DNA of 32,817 bases from NCBI GenBank assembly GCA_003558435.1, contig PWLR01000131.1, forward strand, positions 1 through 32,817, written 5' to 3'. Position numbers and translations under genes: made by a program. The stretch's first letter is position 1; each line of letters opens with the position of its first letter. Source of the stretch: Nitriliruptoraceae bacterium (GTDB taxonomy: Bacteria > Actinomycetota > Nitriliruptoria > Nitriliruptorales > Nitriliruptoraceae). Shown one piece after another: positions 1 through 7,731 of this stretch. A model generated the notes under the pieces. That model ran no database searches, was not told the DNA's origin, and saw only the letters and a program-made list of their open reading frames with translations.

Positions 1-72
1 CGGTGGCCGTCGTTGCGGCCAGGGAGCCCCGGCCTGGACGGGCGATCAGGATCGCCCGGGAGGGACGACGCC

Positions 73-1422
73 GTGTCAGCTGCACCGATGGACGCCATCA
101 GGACCGCCATCCTCGAGGACGCCCCCGGCGAGGTCATCGCCGGGTTGCCGTTGCCGGATTCGATGCGAGCCGCCGTGGTCCGCAAGGACGACGAGCACCT
201 GTTCGACGGGCTCGCCGACAAGGACAAGGATCCCCGCCGCAGCCTCCACATCGACGAGGTGCCGCTGCCGCCGCTGGGCCCGAACGAGGTGCTGATCGCG
301 CCGATGGCCTCGGCCATCAACTACAACACCGTCTGGACCGCGCTGTTCGAACCCGTGTCGACGTTCCGGTTCCTCGAGCGGTTCGGCAAGGAGTCCGAGC
401 TGGGCGCCCGGCATGACCTGCCCTACCACGTGGTCGGCTCGGACGCGGCGGCCGTGGTGCTGCGCACCGGTCCCGGGGTGACCCAGTGGAAGCCCGGCGA
501 CCGGGTCACCGTGCACTGCAACTACGTCGACCTCGAGCAGCCCGAGGGGCACGAGGACTCGATGCTCGACCCGTCGCAACGCATCTGGGGGTTCGAGACC
601 AACTTCGGGAGTCTGGCGGACGTCTCGATGGTCAAGGCGAACCAGCTGATGCCGATGCCGACCCACCTCAGCTGGGAGGAAGCCGCGTCGCTGGGGCTCG
701 TGATGGCGACCTCGTACCGGATGCTGGTCGGGTCGAACGCGGCGCAGATGAAGCAGGGCGACATCGTGCTGATCTGGGGTGCGAGCGGCGGGATCGGCGG
801 CTTCGCGACCCAGTTCGTGCTGAACGGCGGCGGGATCCCGGTCTGCGTGGTGTCCTCGGAGGAGAAGGCGGAGCTGCTGCGGCGCACCGGGGTCGAGCAC
901 GTCATCGACCGCAAGGCCGAGGACTACCAGTTCCACGACGAGAACGGTGCGCCCGACTACAGCGAGATGCGCCGGTTCGGCAAGAAGATCCGCGAGCTGG
1001 TGGGCCAGGATCCCGACATCGTGTTCGAGCACCCGGGCCGGACCACCTTCGGGGCCTCGGTACTCGTGTGCAAGCGCGGCGGGACGATCGTCACCTGTGC
1101 ATCGACCTCCGGCTACCTGCACGAGTACGACAACCGGCACCTGTGGATGCGGCTCAAGCGCATCCTCGGATCGCACTTCGCCAACTACAGCGAAGCCTGG
1201 CAGGCGAACCGCCTGGTCGATCTCGGCATGATCCACCCGATCCTGTCCGAGACCCGTCCGCTGGAGGAGGTGGGCGAGGCGGCCTACCAGGTCCACCACA
1301 ACCTGCACACCGGCAAGCTCGGGATCCTGGTGGGCGCACCCGAGGACGGGCTGGGTGTCCGCGACGAGGTCAAGCGCGCGAAGCACGCCGAGCAGATCGC
1401 GGTGTTCCGCAGCATCTCCTGA
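73..1422 (+). CDS. ccr: Crotonyl-CoA carboxylase/reductase
   Basis: Catalyses NADPH-dependent reductive carboxylation of crotonyl-CoA to (2S)-ethylmalonyl-CoA in the cytoplasm, the key step of the ethylmalonyl-CoA pathway; it also supplies extender units. The 449-residue product has the family's usual length. It is a zinc-less MDR fold: an N-terminal catalytic domain, a Rossmann segment with GASGGIGG at about residues 236-243, and a C-terminal cap. Residues matching the CO2-binding set described for Ccr are visible: Asn in AINYNTVW (83/85), Phe-Glu in WGFET (174/175) and His in GSHFANY (368). I chose GTG 73 because GGGAGGG lies 8 nt upstream; an upstream in-frame TTG at 13 has no such site, and ATG 88 is the alternative. 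A hairpin follows the stop. The partner mutase gene, if adjacent, lies outside the window. Confidence 0.95.
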   Translation: MSAAPMDAIRTAILEDAPGEVIAGLPLPDSMRAAVVRKDDEHLFDGLADKDKDPRRSLHIDEVPLPPLGPNEVLIAPMASAINYNTVWTALFEPVSTFRFLERFGKESELGARHDLPYHVVGSDAAAVVLRTGPGVTQWKPGDRVTVHCNYVDLEQPEGHEDSMLDPSQRIWGFETNFGSLADVSMVKANQLMPMPTHLSWEEAASLGLVMATSYRMLVGSNAAQMKQGDIVLIWGASGGIGGFATQFVLNGGGIPVCVVSSEEKAELLRRTGVEHVIDRKAEDYQFHDENGAPDYSEMRRFGKKIRELVGQDPDIVFEHPGRTTFGASVLVCKRGGTIVTCASTSGYLHEYDNRHLWMRLKRILGSHFANYSEAWQANRLVDLGMIHPILSETRPLEEVGEAAYQVHHNLHTGKLGILVGAPEDGLGVRDEVKRAKHAEQIAVFRSIS

Positions 1423-1451
1423 GCCCACGGCACGAACGCGCTTCCCAGCCG

Positions 1452-1478
1452 GCCCCCGGAGCGATAACGTCCGGGGGC
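1452..1478 (+). terminator. Hairpin after ccr
   Basis: A perfect 9-bp stem (GCCCCCGGA at 1452-1460, TCCGGGGGC at 1470-1478) with a 9-nt loop lies 30 nt after the ccr stop. There is no T-tract, as is common in high-GC actinobacteria. The loop also holds a TAACGT that could be the -10 of the next gene, so the site may do both jobs. Confidence 0.5.
1465..1470 (+). promoter_or_regulatory. Candidate -10 (TAACGT) for the NERD-like gene
   Basis: TA-rich hexamer in a GC-rich gap, ending 23 nt before ATG 1494. It fits the TAnnnT pattern seen before many genes in this window. Confidence 0.35.
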
Positions 1479-1493
1479 ATCGGGGGAGCGGAC

Positions 1494-2189
1494 ATGAGGG
1501 CATCACCACGCGCGCGGGCTCCGCGGCGGTCGGGACGGCGGTCGGTTGCGGTCATGTTGGTGGTGACGGCGGTGGCCGCCGCGGTCGCGCTGGTGACCAG
1601 TGGTTCGATCGCCTCGACGTTCGGTTCGGCGGCCATCGTGGTGCTGCTGATGGGTTCGGCGGTCGCCTTCGGGGCGTTCGACGGTCACGGCCCCGCCGAG
1701 GGCGCCGACGGGCTGGCCCCCGACGGACGCACGACCGCGCTCGCGGAGCACGTCCTCGGTTCGTTGGACGGCATCGAGCACCGCCGGGTCGAGCTCGGCA
1801 GGCCATGGCCCCAGCTCAGCGTGGGGCCCACCGGCGTCGTGGTCGTCGACGTCTGCGGGTTGGAGGGCCCCGTCGTGCTGGATGCCACCGGCATCCGCCG
1901 GCGCGACGACCAACGCAGCTGCGCTCGCTGCCGCGCCGCATGCGCGGCCGGTCACGCGGCGCGACGCGCCCTGGCGGGATCCGGCGCGCAGGTGCCCGTG
2001 CGGACCATCGCGGTCGTGGCGGCCGGGACCTCGGTGACCGTCGCCATCGATGCTCCCGCCGAGACCTTGCTGATCAACGTGGACGAACTCGCCGACACCC
2101 TCGCTCGCGGTCCGGTGCTGCCCATGGCGGTCGTCGATGCGTCGTTCGCGCTACTCAGCCGGACCCCGATGGTGTCAGGGCCGAACTGA
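1494..2189 (+). CDS. Membrane-anchored NERD-like protein with altered active-site motif
   Basis: A 231-residue protein. A basic N-terminus precedes two hydrophobic helices (about 18-36 and 42-62), then a soluble domain. Residues 108-122 read LSVGPTGVVVVDVCG, which matches the core strand of nuclease-related (NERD) domains, where the usual text is VGP.GVFVIDxK. Here the Lys of the D-x-K motif is replaced by Cys121, so nuclease activity is doubtful. A Cys cluster (C143, C146, C150) follows and may bind a metal with C121. The end contains further NERD-like strands (VRTIAVV and a final VDELADTL). ATG 1494 has GGGGGAG just upstream. Function unknown; the NERD assignment is from pattern only. Confidence 0.6.
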   Translation: MRASPRARAPRRSGRRSVAVMLVVTAVAAAVALVTSGSIASTFGSAAIVVLLMGSAVAFGAFDGHGPAEGADGLAPDGRTTALAEHVLGSLDGIEHRRVELGRPWPQLSVGPTGVVVVDVCGLEGPVVLDATGIRRRDDQRSCARCRAACAAGHAARRALAGSGAQVPVRTIAVVAAGTSVTVAIDAPAETLLINVDELADTLARGPVLPMAVVDASFALLSRTPMVSGPN

Positions 2190-2214
2190 GCGATGCCCGG
2201 CTCGGGTGCGTGCC

Positions 2215-3156
2215 TCAACAGCCCACGAGCACCAGCGGGGACAGGCAGGTGGGCCAGAAGTGCGCCGCGACCACCAACGGCAGCGCGACCATCACGCCGT
2301 CGCGCGTCTGCGCCAGCGCGGCGATGGCGATCGTGACCCCGGCGGCCAGGGCGCCGGCGGTCAGGCCGCCGAGCAGGTCGCCGCGGAACAGTCCCCCGGT
2401 CGCGAAGACCTGGCCCACGACCACCACGACCACGGGGGCCACGATCGCCGTGCGGGGCACGCTCAGCCTGGTCGGGACCATCCGGTCGGTCAGCAGCAGT
2501 ATCGCCGCCAGCGCCACCGCGTTGCCCAGGGCGAAGACCAGCGATCCTCCACCGGTCAGTGCCCCGAGCAGCCCGCCGACGAAGGCCACGCCGACCGCGC
2601 CCAACCCGATCGTGCGGATCAGCTGGGTCAAGGAGGTCTCCGGCGAACGGGGGAAGCCCTCGCGCGCCCTGGTCGCCACGAAGCCGACGAGCACGAGCGC
2701 GCCGATGGACAACAACACGACCTGACCGATCGCGTAGACCAGCTCGATCGGTGAACCCGTGGACACGGGCCCGGCGAGCCGACCGAGCAGCGGGCCGAGC
2801 CCGCCGATCGGGCCGAAGGCCTGGAAGCCGGCACCGATCAGCACGGCCGGGACCGCCAGCACCAGGCCGCGTCCGATCCCGCCAGCTCGTTCGATCCCGC
2901 CGCCGCCCCGAGCGATCCGACCGCCCCCGCCGGAGAACCCGAAGGCCGCCGCCCCGTCCTGGCGGTAGCGGGCCAGCAGCACCGGCACCAGCGCGGTGAG
3001 CGCGAAGATCCAGACCAGATCGAGGATGGCTGCCGCGAGCCCCGTCCGCGGGTACAGCGGGAGGCTGGCGACGAACACCCGCAGCCGGACGCCCAGGACG
3101 GCAACGGCGGCAGCGAGGATGACGTCGGTCTTGGCATCATCGGGTGAGATGTACAC
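2215..3156 (-). CDS. Multi-pass membrane protein of unknown function
   Basis: About 313 residues with eight or nine hydrophobic segments separated by short loops, including a glycine-rich loop (GGGGRIARGGGG) after the second or third segment. I recognise no transporter or enzyme motif. The open frame continues upstream to 3270, but that would overlap the start of the divergent CinA-type gene. I therefore prefer GTG 3156, although no clear ribosome-binding site decides it. It is convergent with the NERD-like gene (25 bp gap) and divergent from the CinA-type gene. A CPBP-like or permease-like role is possible but unsupported. Confidence 0.6.
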   Translation of the reverse strand: MYISPDDAKTDVILAAAVAVLGVRLRVFVASLPLYPRTGLAAAILDLVWIFALTALVPVLLARYRQDGAAAFGFSGGGGRIARGGGGIERAGGIGRGLVLAVPAVLIGAGFQAFGPIGGLGPLLGRLAGPVSTGSPIELVYAIGQVVLLSIGALVLVGFVATRAREGFPRSPETSLTQLIRTIGLGAVGVAFVGGLLGALTGGGSLVFALGNAVALAAILLLTDRMVPTRLSVPRTAIVAPVVVVVVGQVFATGGLFRGDLLGGLTAGALAAGVTIAIAALAQTRDGVMVALPLVVAAHFWPTCLSPLVLVGC

Positions 3157-3204
3157 GATCGCGGACGCTACCAGCGTGCGTCCGGACCGGGTCACCGCGC
3201 CGGA

Positions 3205-3210
3205 TAGCCT
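3205..3210 (+). promoter_or_regulatory. Candidate -10 (TAGCCT) for the CinA-Mca-MFS operon
   Basis: Hexamer 43 nt before GTG 3254, in the only gap upstream of the three-gene operon. Confidence 0.4.
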
Positions 3211-3253
3211 TCGTGCTCGTTCTGCTGGTGGTTCCCGTCGGATAGGAGTGCTC

Positions 3254-4144
3254 GTGCTCGAGGCGTCCATGATCGTGGTGGGTGACGAGATCCTCGGCGG
3301 CTACGTCACGGACACGAACTCGCCCTGGCTCGCCGAGCGACTGCGCGCCCACGGGGTGCCGTTCACCCGGATCCATGTGGTGCCCGACACCTCGGCGGCG
3401 ATCGATGAGGCGCTCCAGGCCGAACTCGCCCGGTCCCGCCCACGCTTGATCGTGACCTCGGGTGGGATCGGTTCGACCCCCGACGACCTGACCTACGAGG
3501 CGGTGGCGGCCAGCCTCGACCGCGAACTCGTCGAGGACCCGGTCATCGGCGAACGGGTCGCCGGCGCGCTCGACTGGTCCCGGGAACAGGGCCTGGACGT
3601 CTCGGAGGCGTTCGCGTGGCACCTGGGACGGATGGCGCGGATCCCGGCGGGCAGTCACCTGCTGCTCCGCGAGGGCGGCTGGGCGGCCGGGGTGGCCGTC
3701 GACGTCGATGGGGGCTGCGACGCGGGCGGCGTCACGATCGTGATCCTTCCGGGGGTGCCCTCGGAGTTCCGGGCACTGATGGAGCACGCCGTCGAGCCCG
3801 CGGTGCTCGAGGGGCGGAACGTGGTTCCGACGGTGACCGAGACCGAGCACGCGTTGCCGGAGAGCACCCTGAACCTCGCCTTCGTCGAACTCATGGAACG
3901 GTGGCCCGGGGTCAAGCTCGGCAGCTACCCGGGCCGTCCGATGTTGATCCGGTTGTCCGGTGAGCCGGCCGCCGTGGCGGAGGCGACCGACTTCGTGCGC
4001 GGCGCGGTCGACGAACTCAGCGACACCCCGGCGGGTCGGCGTCTCACGGAGGCGTGGGACGGGCGTGGGTCGCGCGCGACCGACGATGACCCGCGCGCGT
4101 CGGCGACGAACGAGACGGCGACGCACGACGAGGAGCACGCATGA
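3254..4144 (+). CDS. CinA N-terminal (MoaB/MogA-fold) domain protein without the amidase domain
   Basis: A 296-residue protein with the molybdopterin-binding fold of MoaB/CinA: VGDEILGGYVTDTNS at about residues 9-23 and TSGGIGSTPDDLT at 68-80, the family's signature loop. In CinA this fold carries COG1058 ADP-ribose pyrophosphatase-like activity. The C-terminal PncC/nicotinamide-nucleotide amidase domain of full-length CinA is absent; the protein ends in a low-complexity acidic and Thr-rich tail. GTG 3254 is chosen because AGGAG lies at 3244-3248. Its TGA overlaps the ATG of the next gene (ATGA), so it is probably translationally coupled to Mca. Its job next to mycothiol chemistry is unknown. 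Confidence 0.85.
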   Translation: MLEASMIVVGDEILGGYVTDTNSPWLAERLRAHGVPFTRIHVVPDTSAAIDEALQAELARSRPRLIVTSGGIGSTPDDLTYEAVAASLDRELVEDPVIGERVAGALDWSREQGLDVSEAFAWHLGRMARIPAGSHLLLREGGWAAGVAVDVDGGCDAGGVTIVILPGVPSEFRALMEHAVEPAVLEGRNVVPTVTETEHALPESTLNLAFVELMERWPGVKLGSYPGRPMLIRLSGEPAAVAEATDFVRGAVDELSDTPAGRRLTEAWDGRGSRATDDDPRASATNETATHDEEHA

Positions 4145-5049
4145 ACCGCCGACTGATGTTCGTCCACGCCCATCCCGACGACGAGGCCTCGAAGGGGGCC
4201 GCCACCGCGGCCCACTACGTCGACGACGGCGCCGAGGTCACGCTGGTGACCTGCACCGGCGGCGAGGCCGGCGACGTGCTCAACCCGAGCGCCGCGCACG
4301 CCACGCCCGAGGAGATGGGTGGGGTCCGCGCCCGCGAACTGGCCGCGGCGGTCGCCGCCATCGGCTTCACCCGGACCTACGGGCTGGGTTACGTCGATTC
4401 GGGCTACCACGAAGACCCCGCCGAGGTGCCGGTCGGCACGTTCTCGCGCACCCCGCTCGACCAACCGTCCCGGACGCTGGCCGGCCTGATCCGGCGCGAA
4501 CGCCCTCATGTGGTCGTGACCTACCCGGAGGACGGCGGCTATCCGCATCCCGACCACATCATGAACCACCTCGTGACGATGCGTGCGCTGGAACTCGCCG
4601 AGGACCCCTCCGTGGATCTCCGTGACGAACCCGGCGGCGAGCTTCCCGCCTGGCGTGTGCCCAAAGTGTACGCCTCGTCGATCTTCCCGCCCGAGCGGAT
4701 CCATGCGCTGCACCAGGGGATGCTCGACGCCGGACTGGAGAGCCCCTTCTCGGAGTGGTTGGAGAAGCGCGGTGACCGTGAGCCCGGTCCCGACCCGGAC
4801 GCCCGCGTGCGCTGTGAGCAGCAGTTCGTCCGCCGTGATGCGGCGCTGCGTGCCCATGTGACCCAGATCGACCCGGACGGGTTCTGGTTCGGCACCCCAC
4901 GCGAACTCGAACGCGAGCTCTACCCCTACGAGGGCTACCTGCTGCTGCGCGCCGACGTGACCGTGTCACTGCCCGAGGACGACCTGTTCGCCTCGCTCGA
5001 CCTCGCGTACTGGGACCAGCAGGTGGCGGCCGTCACCGCGGAGGGGTGA
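4141..5049 (+). CDS. mca: Mycothiol S-conjugate amidase
   Basis: Zinc amidase of the LmbE/PIG-L family. It hydrolyses mycothiol S-conjugates to a mercapturic acid (N-acetyl-Cys-R) and GlcN-Ins, a cytoplasmic detoxification step. The 302-residue length is close to mycobacterial Mca. The AHPDDE motif (10-15) supplies His11 and Asp14 as metal ligands and Asp13 as base; HPDH (136-139) supplies His136 and the third ligand His139. The segments HAHPDDEASKGAA, GYVDSGY, ENGGYPHPDH-like and RAHVTQIDP fit Mca better than the biosynthetic deacetylase MshB. It sits in an overlapping operon: ATGA with the CinA-type gene and GTGA with the MFS gene. MshB-like side activity cannot be excluded. Confidence 0.9.
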   Translation: MNRRLMFVHAHPDDEASKGAATAAHYVDDGAEVTLVTCTGGEAGDVLNPSAAHATPEEMGGVRARELAAAVAAIGFTRTYGLGYVDSGYHEDPAEVPVGTFSRTPLDQPSRTLAGLIRRERPHVVVTYPEDGGYPHPDHIMNHLVTMRALELAEDPSVDLRDEPGGELPAWRVPKVYASSIFPPERIHALHQGMLDAGLESPFSEWLEKRGDREPGPDPDARVRCEQQFVRRDAALRAHVTQIDPDGFWFGTPRELERELYPYEGYLLLRADVTVSLPEDDLFASLDLAYWDQQVAAVTAEG

Positions 5050-6401
5050 GCGGGGACACCTCACCGAGCCCGGAGCCCGCCGCCGCGGATGATGCGTTGG
5101 ACCTCGCGCCGGAAGCACCGCCGGGGATCGCGCCGCGCGGGTCCCCGCTGCGGGTGCTCGCCAGCCGCCAGTTCGGCACGTACTTCGCCGGATCGGCCCT
5201 GTCGAGCATCGGGACCTGGTTCCAGAACATCGCCGCGGGACTGCTCGTCTACGAGCTGACCCGGTCCACCCTGCTGGTCGGCGCGGTCAACTTCGCGCAG
5301 TTCATCGGATCGGTCGTGCTCGCCCCGTGGGCGGGAGCGGCCGCCGACCGCTTCGACCGGCGCAAGCTGCTGATGGTCTCCCAGCTCGGGGCCGCGGTCG
5401 TGGGTGGTCTGCTCGCGCTGCTGACCTTCGCCGATCTGGTCACCCCCGCGATCGTGGTCGGTGCGGCCCTGCTGCTGGGGCTGGCACTGGCGTTCATGGT
5501 GCCGGCGCTGCAGGCACTGGTGCCGCTGCTGGTCGCGGACGAGGACCTCGACGTCGCGGTGTCGCTCAACTCGGTGAGCTTCAACCTCGCCCGTGCGGTC
5601 GGCCCGGTCCTGGGGGCCCTCGTGGTCGAACGGGCCGGGTTCGGGATCGCCTTCGCGCTCAACGCCGCCTCCTTCCTCGCGTTCGTCGGTGCGCTGGCGC
5701 TGGTGCGACCCCGCCCGCAACGCCTGGTGCGGGGCCCCCGGCCCCGCATGATGGAGTCGATCCGCATGGTCCGCGGCGTCCCGGCATGGTCGGCGCTGCT
5801 GGTGGCCACGATGGTGATCTCGACCTCCACCGACCCGATCAACACCCTCACGCCCGAGCTGGCGCTGGACGTGTTCGGCGGCACCCAGGCCGACGTGGGG
5901 CTGCTCGTCGGTGCGTTCGGCGGTGGGGCGACCCTCACCGCCCTGACCCTGACCGGATGGATCCGACGGCGACGCCTGGCGATGCCGGGCGCGTTGCTGG
6001 TGCAGGGCGGCGGCATGGTGCTGGTCGGGGTCGCGCCGGTGCTGGAGGTCGCGCTGGTGGGCATGGCGGTCTCGGGCGCGGGGTTCATCGCGGCGATCAC
6101 CCGCTCCACGGTGCGCCTGCAGACCGAGGTCCCCGACGGTCAGCGCGGACGCGTCATGGCGCTGTGGAGCGTCGCGTTCATCGGGACGCGTCCGATCGCC
6201 GCCCTGGTGTCGGGCGTGGTCGCGGAGTTCGCGGGGGCGCGGGTCGCGACCGTCCTGCTGGCGATGCCGGTGCTGGTCGCGGCGCCCTACGTGGCCCGCC
6301 GGCTCTCCCCACACCGGTCGGCCGCCGGCGCCGTGACCGGGAGCGGCGCCGATCAGAGCGCCGATCAGAGTTCGGGCGGCGGCAACGACGAGGCGAGGTA
6401 G
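5046..6401 (+). CDS. MFS transporter, enterobactin-exporter (EntS/MFS_3) type
   Basis: A 451-residue protein with about 12 membrane helices; a 35-residue acidic/Pro-rich cytoplasmic N-terminus; MFS motif A as ADRFDRRK at 100-107; and VRLQTEVPDGQRGRVMALW in the second half, typical of the EntS/YbdA (MFS_3) group of exporters. GTG 5046 overlaps the mca stop (GTGA), and the GGAGGGG next to it is shared with the end of mca, which suggests coupled translation. The context makes export of Mca-generated mercapturates or related conjugates a reasonable guess; the substrate is not visible in the sequence. The last 37 nt overlap the end of the convergent AstE-like gene. Confidence 0.85.
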   Translation: MSGDTSPSPEPAAADDALDLAPEAPPGIAPRGSPLRVLASRQFGTYFAGSALSSIGTWFQNIAAGLLVYELTRSTLLVGAVNFAQFIGSVVLAPWAGAAADRFDRRKLLMVSQLGAAVVGGLLALLTFADLVTPAIVVGAALLLGLALAFMVPALQALVPLLVADEDLDVAVSLNSVSFNLARAVGPVLGALVVERAGFGIAFALNAASFLAFVGALALVRPRPQRLVRGPRPRMMESIRMVRGVPAWSALLVATMVISTSTDPINTLTPELALDVFGGTQADVGLLVGAFGGGATLTALTLTGWIRRRRLAMPGALLVQGGGMVLVGVAPVLEVALVGMAVSGAGFIAAITRSTVRLQTEVPDGQRGRVMALWSVAFIGTRPIAALVSGVVAEFAGARVATVLLAMPVLVAAPYVARRLSPHRSAAGAVTGSGADQSADQSSGGGNDEAR

Positions 6402-7420
6402 AACAGGCAGTCCTGGCGTGCGGCCGCCACGGTGCGGGTCATCATCACCGGTGTGCTGCGCTCGGTCAGCACCACCTGGTCGTCGACCACGGCCAGGTGG
6501 GCATCCGTGACGTCGACCCCGTCCGCGTCGTGGATACGGACCGGCATGCCGATCCCCGGTCGGACCCGGCCCAGGACGTGGCCGGCCGGCACCTCGTCGA
6601 AGTTGTGCACGTCCCCGTCGGCGGAGAGCACCAGATCGACCTCGTCGTCCAACTCGCCACCGAAGCGGAACCGCACCTCCGGTACCACCGTCACCTTCCG
6701 CAGCTCACCCAGCAGGTCGTGGTCGCGTGCCTGTGCATCCGTGCGCAACGGTGGGGCCCCGAGGTAGCGGCGCATGCCGTCGACGGCGAACGCGAGCGAC
6801 TCCGGCCGGCCCGGCAGCCCGCACTCGACGGCGATGCTGGGGCAGGTGTCGTGCAGCGCCTCCATCAGCGTGTTGACCAGCAGGTCCCACCGCAACAGCG
6901 TCGTGGTGAACAGCGTGGCGAGGTTGAACACCTCGGCGCGGTCCTGGGTGACGATGGCGTAGAAGGGGTTGTCGCCGGTGTTGTTGTGCACGTCGACCAG
7001 GGATTCGGGCTGGGCGGCGATCAGGTGGGCGAGGATCGCATCCGCAGCCTGACGCTGCTCGGTCGTGGGGTCGTGCATCCCCCAGATCCGGTTCATGTCC
7101 TCCTGGCCATCGAGATACCGGTGCGCGAACCCCGGTGGCGCCAGAGCCGCCTGGACGTTGCCGATCACGACGTACAGGTCGAAGGAGTAGGACCGGCGAC
7201 GGCGCAGTATCCGGTGCACGGCCTGCAACCCGGTCGATTCGTCGCCGTGCAGCAGCGTGGCGATGGCCCGTGGCGGGTCGGTCCCCACCCCCGGGACACG
7301 GATCAGCGTCGGACAGCCGAGCGCCCGCAACAGGGTGCGCTCGTCGGTGTCCAACAGTTCGTCCGGCAACCCGTCCGGATACCACCGGTGGATGGGTTGG
7401 GCGGGATCCGCGGGGGGCAC
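6365..7420 (-). CDS. Succinylglutamate desuccinylase/aspartoacylase-like M14 hydrolase
   Basis: A 351-residue zinc hydrolase of the AstE/AspA branch of the M14 fold, which removes an acyl group from an N-acylated amino acid or small molecule. The zinc motif HGDES gives His58 and Glu61; the third ligand is His145 in VDVHNNTG; the likely catalytic glutamate is Glu199 in AVECG. EDMNRIW (108-114) is the substrate-binding segment usual in this family. GTG 7420 has GAGGA at 7426-7430. The reading frame continues upstream without a good start. A C-terminal beta domain (about 260-335) follows the catalytic part. If Mca products are N-acetyl-Cys conjugates, a deacylase nearby is suggestive, but the gene is convergent rather than co-transcribed. 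Confidence 0.85.
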   Translation of the reverse strand: MPPADPAQPIHRWYPDGLPDELLDTDERTLLRALGCPTLIRVPGVGTDPPRAIATLLHGDESTGLQAVHRILRRRRSYSFDLYVVIGNVQAALAPPGFAHRYLDGQEDMNRIWGMHDPTTEQRQAADAILAHLIAAQPESLVDVHNNTGDNPFYAIVTQDRAEVFNLATLFTTTLLRWDLLVNTLMEALHDTCPSIAVECGLPGRPESLAFAVDGMRRYLGAPPLRTDAQARDHDLLGELRKVTVVPEVRFRFGGELDDEVDLVLSADGDVHNFDEVPAGHVLGRVRPGIGMPVRIHDADGVDVTDAHLAVVDDQVVLTERSTPVMMTRTVAAARQDCLFYLASSLPPPEL

Positions 7421-7458
7421 AGCGTTCCTCGGGAGGCGGGGTCGGAGGGGACCCGCCG

Positions 7459-7464
7459 AGTCTA
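7459..7464 (-). promoter_or_regulatory. Candidate -10 (TAGACT, minus strand) for the AstE-like gene
   Basis: Reads TAGACT on the minus strand, 38 nt before GTG 7420. The remaining gap up to 7691 shows no gene or other clear structure. Confidence 0.35.
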
Positions 7465-7691
7465 GAAGGGCGACTTCGGAGCCAGAGACCACCCGGCGTG
7501 GTGCGCGGACGGTCGCCGCGCGGAAGACCAACGATCTCGGTCGTAGAACGGCTCGCAGCGGCGTTGCGGAGGGTTCGGGCCGTTCCGGACGATGCCGCCG
7601 GCAACCGTCGGACCGAGGTCGGCGAACCACGCAGCGAGACGAGGGAGCGGCACAAGCGCCCCATCTCCCCAACGTGGGAACGACCTACCGA

Positions 7692-7714
7692 ACGTCACCG
7701 ATACGTCACCCGAT
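7692..7714 (+). repeat. Direct repeat before the tandem lipoprotein gene
   Basis: ACGTCACCGAT (7692-7702) is followed at once by ACGTCACCCGAT (7703-7714), 17 nt before the ATG at 7732. It could be an operator for a dimeric regulator or a chance duplication. Confidence 0.35.
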
Positions 7715-7731
7715 CACGAGGAACAGCGACC

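Noticed and set aside
7135-7731. N-terminal extension of the tandem lipoprotein frame
   Set aside because: It would be antisense to the AstE-like gene and would bury the clear signal peptide and lipobox that start at ATG 7732.
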